The notes beneath the pieces are model-generated. The model was given only the letters and a program-made list of their open reading frames with translations. It was not told where the DNA came from and ran no database searches. A stretch of DNA of 64,000 nt from Deinococcus sp. YIM 134068 (lineage in GTDB: Bacteria; Deinococcota; Deinococci; Deinococcales; Deinococcaceae). Positions 34,298-44,149 of this stretch are shown in pieces; the stretch's first letter is position 1, and each line of letters starts with the position of its first letter. The stretch spans positions 189,298 through 253,297 of the forward strand of contig NZ_JAZHPF010000004.1 in NCBI RefSeq assembly GCF_036543075.1, written 5' to 3'. Both the position numbers and the translations under genes were made by a program.

Positions 34298-35668
34298 GTG
34301 CCCACCGCTCACCTGCGTGACATTCTGCGCCTCGCCCTGCCCGCCAGCGCGGAGGCCGTGATTCAACTGCTCTTCAATTTCCTCGCCCAACTCATCGTGG
34401 CGGGCCTCGGGGCGACCGCCGTGGCCGCCGTCGGCTTCTCCAACAACGTGACCCTCATGCTGATCTTCACGCTCGGCACGCTGGGGACCGGGGCGGGCAT
34501 CCTCGTCGCGCGGGCGCACGGGGCGGGGGACCGGGGGGCCGTGGCCCGGACGACCGGCACCGCCTTCCTGCTCGCCGCCGCGCTGACGCTGGGGCTGGCG
34601 CTCGCGCTGTGGGTCTTCGCCCGCCCGGTCCTCGCCGCGCTGGGTGCCCCGCCCGACCTGACGGAGGCGGCCACGCCCTTCTTCCGGGTGTCGCTGCTAG
34701 GCGCGCCCCTCATCGTGCTGAGCATCGTGGCGGGCAACGTGCTGCGCTCGCTGGAGAGGCCGCGCGTGCCCATGTTCGCCACCTTCGCGGCGGCGGCGGT
34801 GAACGTGGCGCTGGGGTACGCGCTCGTGACGGGCTTCGCCGGATTCCCCGAACTCGGGCTGGTCGGGGCAGCGTGGGGCGCGGTGGCGGGACAGGCGCTC
34901 CGGGTCGTGCTGCTGGGCGCGTTCCTGTACGGGCCGCGCGGCTTCATTCCCCCGGCGTGGTCGGGGGTGGGGCGGAGTGGCCGGGTGTTGACGGGCGAAC
35001 TGCTCCACCTCTCGCTCCCGCTGGCGGCGACGCAACTCGCGTGGACCGGGGGCAACCTGCTGTACGCGCTGTTCCTCGCGCGGCTGGGCACGGCGGCGCT
35101 CGCCGGGGTGCAGATCGCCAACACCATCGAGGGCATCTTCATCGTGGCCTCTGCCGGGCTGGTGCCTGCCGCGACCGCCCTGATCGGTCAGGCCGTCGGG
35201 CAGGGAAATGCGGCGCTGGCGCGCGAGCGGGCGCAGGCGGTGGAACGCTTCGGCCTCGTGACCGGGGTGGTCTTCGGGGTGCTGTTCGCCCTCTCGGCCC
35301 TCGCGCTGCCCGCCCTGTACCCGGCTGTGGGTGCGGACGTGCGGGAGGTCGCCCTCGGGGCCATCCTCATCAACGCCGCCGTGCAGGTCGTCAAGGTCGC
35401 CAACCTCGTGCGCGGGGGCGGCGTGCTTCCCTCGGGCAGCGACACGCGCGGCGTGCTGATCGGGGACGCCGTGAGCGCCTTCGCGGTCGGCCTCCCGCTG
35501 GCGTGGCTGCTCGCTTTCGGGTTGGGGTTCGGCGTGTGGGGCGTGCTGGTCGCCCGCGTGGCCGAGGAGATTGTGAAGGTCCTGATCTTCGCTTGGCGTA
35601 CGCGGAAGCTGGCGTGGCCGCGCGTCATCGAACAGCAGGCGGCGAGCGTGGCGGCGGCCTCGGATTGA
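34298..35668 (+). CDS. MATE family multidrug/Na+ antiporter
   Basis: Inner-membrane efflux pump of 456 residues with about 12 membrane segments in two homologous halves. NorM/DinF-like landmarks are ALPASAEAVIQLLFNF at the start, GLGATAVAAVGFSNNV and, in the second half, LARLGTAALAGVQIANTIEG. GTG 34298 has GGAGG nine bases upstream, so it uses a leadered mRNA. It is divergent from the Gfo/Idh gene. The substrate is unknown. Confidence 0.92.
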   Translation: MPTAHLRDILRLALPASAEAVIQLLFNFLAQLIVAGLGATAVAAVGFSNNVTLMLIFTLGTLGTGAGILVARAHGAGDRGAVARTTGTAFLLAAALTLGLALALWVFARPVLAALGAPPDLTEAATPFFRVSLLGAPLIVLSIVAGNVLRSLERPRVPMFATFAAAAVNVALGYALVTGFAGFPELGLVGAAWGAVAGQALRVVLLGAFLYGPRGFIPPAWSGVGRSGRVLTGELLHLSLPLAATQLAWTGGNLLYALFLARLGTAALAGVQIANTIEGIFIVASAGLVPAATALIGQAVGQGNAALARERAQAVERFGLVTGVVFGVLFALSALALPALYPAVGADVREVALGAILINAAVQVVKVANLVRGGGVLPSGSDTRGVLIGDAVSAFAVGLPLAWLLAFGLGFGVWGVLVARVAEEIVKVLIFAWRTRKLAWPRVIEQQAASVAAASD

Positions 35669-35687
35669 GGGAGGTTGACTAGGTGGG

Positions 35688-35713
35688 GACCGCATCGGGG
35701 AACTGGTGCGGTC
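35688..35713 (+). terminator. Possible terminator after the MATE gene
   Basis: GACCGCA (35688-35694) pairs with TGCGGTC (35707-35713), followed by ACTGCCTTTGA. It begins 20 bases after the stop codon. Confidence 0.45.
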
Positions 35714-35810
35714 ACTGCCTTTGACAAACAGTGCTCAGAACGCTGTTCACGAACTTGGGCAGAATCTTCCCGCGTCGATTTGAGGCGTCCCTGTAGCAAC
35801 ACATCAGGAG

Positions 35811-36104
35811 TTAAACCAGTTCAAGCCTGAGCCGCTTGCCCAACACGCCCGCCGCCCGTTGCAGGGTTCGCAGTGTGACGGCAGGGTTCTCGGGGTCCAG
35901 CAGACGGTCCACCGCTGAGCGGCTGGTCTCCATGCGGGCGGCCAGTTCGGTTTTCGTCAGGCCGCTACGCCTCATCTCCTGTTCAATCTGAAATGCGATG
36001 ACCCGCTTCAAGGCCACAGCTTCGACATCGGCCAGCAGCTCGTCTTCAGCCAGGAAGTCGTCAAAAGTGCTTCCAATATGCTTGCTCGTGAACTCGCTCT
36101 TCAT
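35811..36104 (-). CDS. HTH antitoxin (HigA-like) of a toxin-antitoxin pair
   Basis: The 97-residue protein has an XRE-type helix-turn-helix: SGLTKTELAARMETSRSAVDRLLD (about 47-70), preceded by an acidic N-terminal arm (FDDFLAEDELLADVEAVAL) of the kind that contacts a toxin. ATG 36104 is two bases after the stop of the RelE-fold toxin gene. Toxin-first order is typical of HigBA modules. The HTH would be expected to repress the promoter at 36484. GC is below the window average. Confidence 0.85.
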   Translation of the reverse strand: MKSEFTSKHIGSTFDDFLAEDELLADVEAVALKRVIAFQIEQEMRRSGLTKTELAARMETSRSAVDRLLDPENPAVTLRTLQRAAGVLGKRLRLELV

Positions 36105-36106
36105 CG

Positions 36107-36475
36107 TTATTCGTCCTCCAGTTGTCTTAAGCGTTTCCGAGCGGCCTCAAGGTCGTTCTTGGGCGTTTTCTGGAACTTCTTGATGAATCCGTGGAGCAGG
36201 ATCATACGGTCGCCCAAGACGGTGAAGATGATGCGGGCGATGCCGTCCTCCAGCGTGGTACGAACTTCCCACAGGCTCTTCTCCAGCTTGCGGATGAGGA
36301 GCATCCCGATGGGCCAGCCAAATTGAGCGGTCTTGATGTCCTCCCCGATCCTCCTGCGGTCCTCGCGTGTGAGCGACCTCAACCATTCCCGGACGGGTTC
36401 GTTGCCCGCCGTGGTGCGGAAGAACCGAACCTCAAGGATGGGTTGTGGCGCTTCGGGTTCGGGTGGGGCGGTCAC
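36107..36475 (-). CDS. RelE/HigB-type (phage Gp49-like) toxin
   Basis: The 122-residue protein resembles the Gp49-like HigB family: EVRFFRTTAGNEPVREWLRSL, KLEKSLWEVRTTLEDGIARIIFTVLGDRMILLHGF and KKFQKTPKNDLEAARKRL. Such toxins cleave mRNA at the ribosome. GTG 36475 is chosen because TACACT lies eight bases upstream; TTG 36493 would precede the promoter box. It forms a two-gene operon with the HTH antitoxin. Confidence 0.86.
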   Translation of the reverse strand: MTAPPEPEAPQPILEVRFFRTTAGNEPVREWLRSLTREDRRRIGEDIKTAQFGWPIGMLLIRKLEKSLWEVRTTLEDGIARIIFTVLGDRMILLHGFIKKFQKTPKNDLEAARKRLRQLEDE

Positions 36476-36483
36476 ACCACAGG

Positions 36484-36489
36484 AGTGTA
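36484..36489 (-). promoter_or_regulatory. -10 box of the toxin-antitoxin operon
   Basis: TACACT on the minus strand, eight bases before GTG 36475; a leaderless start for the toxin. Confidence 0.5.
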
Positions 36490-36520
36490 CCAAAATAAGT
36501 ACAAGACCGCGAAGCTGCCT

Positions 36521-36545
36521 TCTCCCTAACTCCTAACCCCTACCC
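36521..36545. repeat. CTAACTC/CTAACCC heptads abutting the MaoC stop codon
   Basis: CCCTAACTCCTAACCCCTAC is a run of CTAACTC and CTAACCC units overlapping the stop codon (complement of 36540-36542). Confidence 0.55.
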
Positions 36546-37022
36546 CCTCCGCTGCATCAGCGCCGTCCGCCTGCACCGCGCCACCACCTCGCCGCGTTGG
36601 TTGATGGCCCGGTGTTCCACGGTCACGATTCCGGCGTCCGGGCGGCTGCGGCTCTCGCGGACCTCCAGCACCTCCGACTCGGCGCGCAGGGTGTCGCCGT
36701 GGAAGACGGGCTTCGGGAACACCACGTCATTCATGCCGAGGTTGGCGACGAGCGTGCCCAGTGTCAGCTCGTGGACGCTCAGGCCGATGAGGAGGCTCAG
36801 GGTCAGGAGGCTGTTGACGAGCGGGCGTCCGAACTCGGTGGCGGCGGCGTACTCGTGGTCGAGGTGGAGGGGCTGCGGATTCATCGTCAGCGTCGTGAAG
36901 AAGACGTTATCGGCCTCCGTGACCGTGCGCGTGACCCGGTGGCGGATGACGGTGCCGACGGGCAGCTCCTCGAAGTAGCGGCCCTGGGGACGGTTCAGGT
37001 CCTCGTTCAGTGGTACTGTCAC
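36540..37022 (-). CDS. MaoC family dehydratase
   Basis: Hot-dog fold hydratase of CoA thioesters, 160 residues. The MaoC active-site region is in [19 protein letters not shown] and continues with [21 protein letters not shown], carrying the catalytic Asp/Asn and His. [18 protein letters not shown] is also typical. GTG 37022 overlaps the stop of the CitE-like lyase (GTGA). The pairing suggests hydration and cleavage of the same branched-chain CoA ester, as in mesaconyl/methylmalyl-CoA chemistry; this is inferred. Confidence 0.9.
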   Translation of the reverse strand: MTVPLNEDLNRPQGRYFEELPVGTVIRHRVTRTVTEADNVFFTTLTMNPQPLHLDHEYAAATEFGRPLVNSLLTLSLLIGLSVHELTLGTLVANLGMNDVVFPKPVFHGDTLRAESEVLEVRESRSRPDAGIVTVEHRAINQRGEVVARCRRTALMQRRG

Positions 37023-37897
37023 GGCTGCTCCCCCCGCCCACTCAGGATGGCCCGCGCCCGCGCGAGCATCGGCTCGTCCACCATCTGCCCCTCGAAGGTG
37101 AGAACGCCCCGGCCCGAGAGCGCCGCCTCGTGCGCCGCATCCAGCAGACGGCGGGCACGCCCGGCCTCCGCGTCGGTGGGGCCGAACGTCTCGTGGGCGA
37201 GGGCCACCTGCGCCGGGTGGATACACAGCTTGCCCGCGTACCCCAGCGCGCGGCCCTGCGCGGCGTCCTCCCGGAAGGCGGAGGCGTCATTCAGACGCGT
37301 CACCACGATGTCGAGCGCCGGAACCCCCGCCAGCCGCGCGGCGAGGGCGACCCGCGAGCGGGCGTAGAGAACCTCCAGGTTTGGAAGAGGCACTGTGCCG
37401 GGCGTGCGCGTGCCCCCCAGGTCCGTCACGTAATCCTCCGCCCCGAAGTACGCCCACGCGACGGGCGGCACCAGAATCTCCCGCGCGTTCCACACGCCCG
37501 CGCCCGTCTCCAGCCCCGCCATGAGGGGGAGGCTCAGGCCGCGTTCCGTCAGCGCCTCCGCCGCCAGCCGCACGTCTGCCGCCGACTCCAGCTTGGGCAC
37601 GACCACGCCCGCGAGTTCGGGCGTCAGCACCGCGAGATCGTCCGCAAAGAAGGGCGAGTGCGGCGCGTTCACCCGCACGAAGACGGCGAGGTGAGGATGG
37701 GCGGCGATCAGGTCGCGCGCCGCGTCCCGCGTGACCGTGCGCGCCGATGCCTTCGCCTCCGGGGTGGCGGGCACGGCGTCCTCCAGGTCGAGGACCACGG
37801 CATCCGGCTGTGCGCGGGGCAGCTTGGCGATGAGGTCGGCACGGTTGCCGGGCGCGAAGAGGACGCTGCGCGGGCGCGGAACGGGCGCAGGAGTCAC
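37019..37897 (-). CDS. CitE/HpcH-type CoA ester lyase
   Basis: TIM-barrel lyase for malyl-CoA, citramalyl-CoA or similar esters, 292 residues. Key blocks: [30 protein letters not shown] with metal-binding acidic residues, [45 protein letters not shown] and [15 protein letters not shown] 37897 overlaps the stop of a 14-codon upstream reading frame that follows its own -10 box; no ribosome site is seen for an upstream in-frame start. It is cotranscribed with maoC. The exact substrate is unknown. Confidence 0.9.
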   Translation of the reverse strand: MTPAPVPRPRSVLFAPGNRADLIAKLPRAQPDAVVLDLEDAVPATPEAKASARTVTRDAARDLIAAHPHLAVFVRVNAPHSPFFADDLAVLTPELAGVVVPKLESAADVRLAAEALTERGLSLPLMAGLETGAGVWNAREILVPPVAWAYFGAEDYVTDLGGTRTPGTVPLPNLEVLYARSRVALAARLAGVPALDIVVTRLNDASAFREDAAQGRALGYAGKLCIHPAQVALAHETFGPTDAEAGRARRLLDAAHEAALSGRGVLTFEGQMVDEPMLARARAILSGRGEQP

Positions 37898-37938
37898 GCC
37901 GTCCCCCACGCTAGGGAGGGGAAAAACAGGTTGGACAT
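37894..37938 (-). CDS. 14-codon leaderless leader peptide coupled to the CitE-like gene
   Basis: ATG 37938 lies seven bases after TACACT and reads [14 protein letters not shown], then TGA, which overlaps the GTG of the CitE-like gene (GTGA). The arrangement would load ribosomes on a leaderless start and hand them to the lyase by reinitiation. The peptide itself has no recognisable function. An alternative is that the lyase starts upstream in its own frame and this frame is incidental. Confidence 0.45.
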   Translation of the reverse strand: MSNLFFPSLAWGTA

Positions 37939-37945
37939 CGCCGCC

Positions 37946-37951
37946 AGTGTA
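37946..37951 (-). promoter_or_regulatory. -10 box of the CitE-MaoC operon
   Basis: TACACT on the minus strand, seven bases before ATG 37938 of the short leader frame. Confidence 0.5.
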
Positions 37952-38055
37952 CGTGCCGTGACCGGCCCTGGACACGGCGAGGACACGCCCGCTGTGGAGG
38001 ATGAGGTCAGGTGCCCCGGACACGGGAAGGAGCGCCGAGGAGAGCGAGGAGACCT

Positions 38056-38352
38056 ATGAACACGACCGACACCGCCACGACCGACACCGCCGACGCCGCC
38101 CGCCACACCCAGCGCGAACACAAGCTGCTGATCCGCGAGGTGCGGGGACTTCAGGCCAGCCTGCGCGAACTCGTCGAGACGGACCATCTGGAGGAACTGC
38201 TGAGGATCATTCCCCGCCCCGGCTGGACCACGCCCGCCGAGTTCGTCCTCGTGCGGGGCGGCGTCGCGCAGATGCGGGCGCAGGTGGAGGCCCTGAAGAC
38301 CTTCCAGGAGCAGGTCGTCCGGGGAGCGGACCTCGTGGGCAGGGCGGGCTGA
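38056..38352 (+). CDS. Hypothetical helical protein, 98 aa
   Basis: ATG 38056 is preceded by GAGGAGACC, a good ribosome site at five bases. The N-terminus is a Thr/Ala/Asp-rich low-complexity stretch (about 1-16), followed by helices with heptad character (EHKLLIREVRGLQASLRELVET, then AQMRAQVEALKTFQEQVV). It is probably a small cytosolic coiled-coil protein. The family is not recognised. A palindromic element begins 13 bases after its stop codon. Confidence 0.6.
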   Translation: MNTTDTATTDTADAARHTQREHKLLIREVRGLQASLRELVETDHLEELLRIIPRPGWTTPAEFVLVRGGVAQMRAQVEALKTFQEQVVRGADLVGRAG

Positions 38353-38364
38353 TCATCTCAACCC

Positions 38365-38469
38365 AGAGCACTTGACCAAAAAAGAGGTGTCACCCTGAGC
38401 GAAGCGAGGGGTCTCCATTGGCAGAGCGAGATGCTTCGCTCAGCATGACGGGATTCTATCAAATGCTCT
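38365..38469. mobile_element. 105-bp palindromic MITE-like element
   Basis: Outer ends AGAGCA-C-TTGA (38365) and TCAA-A-TGCTCT (ending 38469) are inverted copies. Inside, TGTCACCCTGAGCGAAGCGA and GCTTCGCTCAGCATGAC are inverted arms around a GGGTCTCC...GAGCGAGAT centre. Nested inverted repeats of about 105 bp with no coding capacity are typical of a non-autonomous element. The GAGCGAAGC core resembles a repeat I know from many bacterial genomes. Confidence 0.65.
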
Positions 38470-38474
38470 AGAAC

Positions 38475-38502
38475 GACCGAATCGGCGCTTCCCAGTTCGG
38501 TC
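38475..38502. terminator. Hairpin downstream of the GNAT gene
   Basis: GACCGAA (38475-38481) pairs with TTCGGTC (38496-38502). It lies 19 bases after the GNAT stop on the minus strand, and T-rich bases follow on the plus strand. Confidence 0.5.
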
Positions 38503-38520
38503 GCTTTCTGGTCCTTCCGC

Positions 38521-39018
38521 CTACGACCTGTCAGCGCCCACCCGCAACTCGTACCGGGCGACGCGAAAGCCCCGCACCTCCCGCTCGTCCACCCGCCGGA
38601 AGCCCGCCGCCTCATAGAGGGCGTGGAGTTTTGGACGGGCGGTGGCGGTATCGAGGCGAAGAAAGGGGAGTCCAGTGTCCCGCGTCTCCCTCCTGGCCTC
38701 CTCCAACAGTTGAAAGGCGAGGTGCCGTCCTTGCGCGTCCGGGTGAATGCCGAGCTTATGCAGGTAGAGCGCCGCGCCGGGGGCGTCCTCCGGCCAGAAC
38801 AGCGCGTTCTCGGCGAGCAGGACGAAAGCGCCCACGGCCACGCCCCCCCGCCACGCCACACGCCAGCCCTCCGCCGGGTAACTTCGCGTCAGGCGCTCCG
38901 GCGTCAGGCTGGACACGGGCCAGAGCGGTTCTCCCCGTGCGGCGAGGTTCGCGGCGGTTGCCGTCAGCACCCTGGAGGCCGCGTTCACATCCCCGCGCGT
39001 GAAGGTGAGGTCGGTCAT
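38521..39018 (-). CDS. GNAT family N-acetyltransferase
   Basis: Acetyl-CoA-dependent acyltransferase fold, 165 residues. The acetyl-CoA-binding segment is LHKLGIHPDAQGRHLAFQLLEEA (about 86-108), in which GRHLAF takes the place of the usual R/Q-x-x-G-x-G/A loop; LHALYEAAGFRRVDE is the motif B end. The substrate is unknown. ATG 39018 overlaps the KTSC gene stop (ATGA). Confidence 0.85.
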   Translation of the reverse strand: MTDLTFTRGDVNAASRVLTATAANLAARGEPLWPVSSLTPERLTRSYPAEGWRVAWRGGVAVGAFVLLAENALFWPEDAPGAALYLHKLGIHPDAQGRHLAFQLLEEARRETRDTGLPFLRLDTATARPKLHALYEAAGFRRVDEREVRGFRVARYELRVGADRS

Positions 39019-39248
39019 CGTCGCCCGCGCGTCCTGACCTGTTTGTATGCATAGCAGTCGTCGATGGAGGTCTTGAAGTACGACCCCGGCGAGGTCGCGT
39101 TTCGCAGGCCGTCGAACACTTCCTGTTCCACGCCGCTGTATTCGTACCGTTTGCCGCTGTGGAAGAGGATGGTCAGTGTCCGCGTTTCCCCGTCGTACCC
39201 GATATGGCTCATCATGCTGGACTCGACCGGAAACAGAATCACGTCCAT
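39015..39248 (-). CDS. KTSC domain protein, 77 aa
   Basis: Small protein of the KTSC family: an SHIGYDGETRTLTILFHSGKRYEYSGV beta-hairpin core and the name-giving region near YFKTSIDDCYAYKQV. KTSC domains are found alone or next to lysyl-tRNA synthetase-like or nucleic-acid proteins; the function is unsettled. ATG 39248 lies six bases after TATGCT (leaderless) and the stop overlaps the GNAT start. Confidence 0.8.
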   Translation of the reverse strand: MDVILFPVESSMMSHIGYDGETRTLTILFHSGKRYEYSGVEQEVFDGLRNATSPGSYFKTSIDDCYAYKQVRTRGRR

Positions 39249-39254
39249 AGCAGC

Positions 39255-39260
39255 AGCATA
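39255..39260 (-). promoter_or_regulatory. -10 box of a leaderless promoter (KTSC-GNAT operon)
   Basis: TATGCT on the minus strand, six bases before ATG 39248. Confidence 0.5.
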
Positions 39261-39279
39261 GACGGACGCTCTGCCCTCG

Positions 39280-39858
39280 CTACCCGCCCAATGCTGGTGC
39301 CGCCTCAATGCCCGTCGCGTACAGGTCGCCCCCGCGCGCCTCCAGCCGCACGCGGGGAAGCGGCCCGTTCGCCTTGCCGAAGACGGCCTCCCCGGCTTTC
39401 AGGGGGTCGAACACCGCGTAGTGACACGGGCAGCCGAGTTGCGGGTGCCGCTCCCCCTCGGGCGGGCGGTAGTTGTATGCGAAGGCCAGCACCTCCGGGT
39501 CACGCACGAGGTTGACCGCGCAGCCGAGATGGGTGCAGACGCGCGAGTAGGCCGCGTAGTACGCGCCGTCCACGCTCAACCCGCCGGAGACGGGGGCAGG
39601 TAGCCGCAGCAGGAGGCAGGGCCGCCCGTCGTAGGTGAAGGGACGCTCGGCCCAATCGGTGCCCAGATCGGCGCGGGCGGCGACGCGGACGGCCTCGCTC
39701 GGCTGGAACTCCGGCTCGCCTGCCTCCCGCTTGCCGAACGTCACGCGCGAGGCGTACCACCCCATGTACCCGAACGCCCCCAGCGTTCCCGCCACGGGCA
39801 CCACCCACCAACGTTCCAGGAGGTTGCGGCGACTGAGTTTGACGGGGTTGGGTCTCAC
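39280..39858 (-). CDS. Rieske [2Fe-2S] protein with Tat-type anchor
   Basis: The 192-residue protein starts with a twin-arginine signal/anchor ([13 protein letters not shown], residues 8-20, hydrophobic to about 36). Cluster ligands are C108 and H110 in CTHLGC and C143 and H146 in CPCH, with C113/C145 placed for the usual disulfide; a 29-residue insert separates the two loops. GTG 39858 overlaps the stop of the CcmI/cytochrome gene. It is the last gene of the ccm operon, so it probably works with c-type cytochromes in quinol oxidation. No cytochrome b gene is in the window. Confidence 0.93.
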   Translation of the reverse strand: MRPNPVKLSRRNLLERWWVVPVAGTLGAFGYMGWYASRVTFGKREAGEPEFQPSEAVRVAARADLGTDWAERPFTYDGRPCLLLRLPAPVSGGLSVDGAYYAAYSRVCTHLGCAVNLVRDPEVLAFAYNYRPPEGERHPQLGCPCHYAVFDPLKAGEAVFGKANGPLPRVRLEARGGDLYATGIEAAPALGG

Positions 39859-40919
39859 GACCCTTCCTTCTGCCAGCGTTCCATTAGATCGAGGAGGGCA
39901 TTCAACTCGTCGGGCTTGAGGTTCGGGTAGGCGGGCATGGCCCCCTTGCCGTTCACGGTGACGCTCCGCAACGCCCCCCGCGACAGGTTGGAGGCCCGCA
40001 GGCTGGGACCGAGGCCGCCCCCGCCGTTCGGACCGTGGCAGCTCGCGCAGTTGGCGGCGTAGATCTTGAGGCCGAGGTCGCCCTCGTTCCGGCGGGCGCG
40101 GATGGCCGTGATGAGTTCGTCGGCGTCGCGGCCCTTCGGGTCGAGCGTGCGGTAGCGTTCCAACGCCGCCAGCGCGTCCGCGTCCTGCCCGAAGCGGGCG
40201 AGCGCGAACCCGAGCAGGAGTTGCGACTCCGGCTCCCTCGGGGCGAGTTGCGCCGCCGCCTGAATGAGCCGGAACGCCTGCCGCGTGTCCTCGGGCGAGG
40301 GGGTCTGGTCGCCGGTCTGGGTGCCCGCCTGGTCGGGCCGCGTGAGGAGCAGGATGCCCAGCCGCCGCAGGGCCTCGGGCTGCCGCGCGTCGAGCCGCAG
40401 GGCGCTGGCGTAGGCGGTGACGGCCTGGCTGTACTGGGCGGAGTCGAAGGCCGCCCGGCCCCACGCGAGATACGCGCCCTTGTCGCCCGTCGCCTCCGCC
40501 CGCCGCCGCAGCCCCGGCAGGGCGAGGGTGTCGCGCACGTCCTGCGCCTCCGCCGCCCCCAGCGAGGCGAGCTGCCAGCGCGGCACGAGGGTCACGGCCC
40601 CGGCCACTGTAACGAGCGCGGCCACGGTGAGGCCAGACAGCGCCAGCGTCCGCGTGCGCCCACTCCGTTCCCTCGGGGGAGGGGCGGGCGGCAGCGCGTC
40701 GAGCGCCCGCAGCGTCAGCGCCGCGCGGCGTTCGAGGTCGGGACGGCGCGACTCGTCGCTCAGGCTGGCGAGTTCGGCATACAACCGCTCCCGCTCGGCG
40801 GTGAGTCGCCCGCGCTCCGGGGCGTCCGGGTCGGCGGGCACCCCACCCCGCAGTGGTTGAAGGACGAGGACGAGTGCCGCCACGACGATCAGCGCGAACA
40901 GAACGAGGCTGAAGATCAT
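39855..40919 (-). CDS. CcmI-like TPR protein fused to a c-type cytochrome domain
   Basis: The 354-residue protein has two membrane segments (1-22 and about 91-113) enclosing a charged coiled loop, as in CcmI. TPR-like helices follow (about 140-275), then a cytochrome c domain with the haem site C291-A-S-C294-H295 and the probable axial Met328 in GAMPAYP. CcmI normally chaperones apocytochrome to CcmF/H and has no haem; here a haem domain is attached. It overlaps ccmH upstream and the Rieske gene downstream by four bases each. Confidence 0.85.
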   Translation of the reverse strand: MIFSLVLFALIVVAALVLVLQPLRGGVPADPDAPERGRLTAERERLYAELASLSDESRRPDLERRAALTLRALDALPPAPPPRERSGRTRTLALSGLTVAALVTVAGAVTLVPRWQLASLGAAEAQDVRDTLALPGLRRRAEATGDKGAYLAWGRAAFDSAQYSQAVTAYASALRLDARQPEALRRLGILLLTRPDQAGTQTGDQTPSPEDTRQAFRLIQAAAQLAPREPESQLLLGFALARFGQDADALAALERYRTLDPKGRDADELITAIRARRNEGDLGLKIYAANCASCHGPNGGGGLGPSLRASNLSRGALRSVTVNGKGAMPAYPNLKPDELNALLDLMERWQKEGS

Positions 40920-41431
40920 GCGCCGTCCCCCGTCCCGTCATCCCGCCGGGTCTCCCGCCGCACCTGCGCGAGGAAGGGGTCGAAGCCCTCGTCGGCCACG
41001 GGGGACACCGCGACGGGTGCCGTCTGAGCCGTCACCACAGGCCGCCGCAGGAAGCGCCACAGCGCCGCCCCACCCCCCGCCAGCGCGAGCAGGGGAGCGC
41101 CCCACAGCAGCAGGTTGCTCCCTTCCTTCGGCGGGTCCAGCAGCACGAAGTTTCCGTACCGCGCCGCGAAGTAGGCGTACACCTCCCGGTCGCTGCGCCC
41201 CGCCGCCACCTGCTCGCGCACGTCCCGCAGCATCTCCCGGCTGATGTCGTTCGTGCTCTCCGTGATGGGCACCCCCGTGCAGATCGGGCAGCGCAGGTTC
41301 GTGCCCAGCCGCTCGGCCCGCGTCTCCTGCTCGGGCGTGAGCGCGAGGGAGGCGGACAGCAGAAGGCAGAGGGCGGAAGGCAACAGCCGCCGAAGGGCTG
41401 ACGGCTGACGGCTGACGGCTGACCGCCTCAC
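40916..41431 (-). CDS. ccmH: Cytochrome c maturation protein CcmH (CycL)
   Basis: Membrane-tethered thiol oxidoreductase that reduces apocytochrome CXXCH before haem attachment. Of 171 residues, about 35-100 carry the family block with the redox pair LRCPICTG and [15 protein letters not shown]; a membrane segment (about 115-132, [14 protein letters not shown]) and a short cytosolic tail follow. GTG 41431 overlaps the ccmG stop. The signal peptide ([20 protein letters not shown]...) is encoded by GTCAGCC tandem heptads plus CTTCCGCCCTCTGCCTTCTG, repeats that elsewhere are intergenic. Confidence 0.92.
   Translation of the reverse strand: MRRSAVSRQPSALRRLLPSALCLLLSASLALTPEQETRAERLGTNLRCPICTGVPITESTNDISREMLRDVREQVAAGRSDREVYAYFAARYGNFVLLDPPKEGSNLLLWGAPLLALAGGGAALWRFLRRPVVTAQTAPVAVSPVADEGFDPFLAQVRRETRRDDGTGDGA
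41360..41427. repeat. CTGACGG heptads and AGAAGGC repeats inside the ccmH 5' end
   Basis: GGCTGACGGCTGACGGCTGA continues as four to five heptads next to the ccmG stop, and AGAAGGCAGAGGGCGGAAGGC lies beside them. Here the repeats are translated as the ccmH signal peptide. Confidence 0.75.
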
Positions 41432-42006
41432 AGCCCCTCCACCCCGATCTTCTCCAGCCCCGCGTTCAGCCGCTCCCGGCTCAGGCCGCCCCGGTCCACG
41501 TGCCGGATGATGCCCTCCTCGTCGATGAAGACGGTTTCGGGAATGCCCGCCACGCCGTAATTGATGCCCGTGCGGATGCCGGGGTCGCGCAGGGAGGGGT
41601 AGGCGAGAGCGTACTCGCGGATGAAGTCGCGGGCGCTTTGCTCCCTCGTCTCCTGAAAGAGGATGCCGACGACCGCGAGACCCTGCCCGGCCCCCTGCCG
41701 CTCGCTGAGTTCGCGGAAGAGGGGTGCCTCCTCCCGGCACGGCCCGCACCACGACGCCCAGAAGTTGAGCACGACGGGCCGCCCCCGCAGCGATGCGAGG
41801 CTGACCTGCGCGCCGTCCAGACTCTCCAGCGTGAACGTCGGGGCCGCCTTGCCCACGAGCGGCCCGCCGTCCGTGGCATTCCGCGCCGGACTCAGCAGCG
41901 CCGCGCCCAGCACCGCCACCAGTGCGGCGGCCAGCAGGGGCGGCAGCAGACGACGCCACAGCGGGGCGGGTGCCTTTGATTTGGAGTTGTTGACCAGCTC
42001 TGTCAT
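41428..42006 (-). CDS. ccmG: Thiol:disulfide interchange protein CcmG/DsbE
   Basis: The 192-residue membrane-anchored thioredoxin-fold protein supplies reductant for apocytochrome c. It has an N-terminal anchor (about 19-40), active site [16 protein letters not shown] and the family loop [13 protein letters not shown] with cis-proline. Electrons would come from CcdA, encoded at 49.6 kb. The stop overlaps the GTG of ccmH. A 147-base repeat-bearing gap separates it from ccmF upstream, the only sizeable gap in the operon. Confidence 0.93.
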   Translation of the reverse strand: MTELVNNSKSKAPAPLWRRLLPPLLAAALVAVLGAALLSPARNATDGGPLVGKAAPTFTLESLDGAQVSLASLRGRPVVLNFWASWCGPCREEAPLFRELSERQGAGQGLAVVGILFQETREQSARDFIREYALAYPSLRDPGIRTGINYGVAGIPETVFIDEEGIIRHVDRGGLSRERLNAGLEKIGVEGL

Positions 42007-42027
42007 GGGTTCGTTCCTTGTGAGAAG

Positions 42028-42115
42028 GAGTTAGGCGTTAGGCGTCAGGGCTTTCGCTCCTCCCCCCTTGTGGGGAGGCTGGGACTCGCAGAGCTGCGAA
42101 GCAGAGGGGGGAACC
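42028..42115. repeat. TTAGGCG heptads and repeat copy R9 between ccmF and ccmG
   Basis: GAGTTAGGCGTTAGGCGTCA (42028-42047) is a short heptad run. TCCCCCCTTGTGGGGAGGC with GACTCGCAGAGCTGCGAAGC (42061-42104) is a remnant of the dispersed palindromic family. The insertion splits an otherwise tightly packed operon. Confidence 0.6.
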
Positions 42116-42153
42116 GAAGCGACCGAGCCGCGCCCCTCACCTCCCAACTCCCC

Positions 42154-44136
<1,983 letters not shown>

Positions 44137-44149
44137 GGATGGCGAGTCC

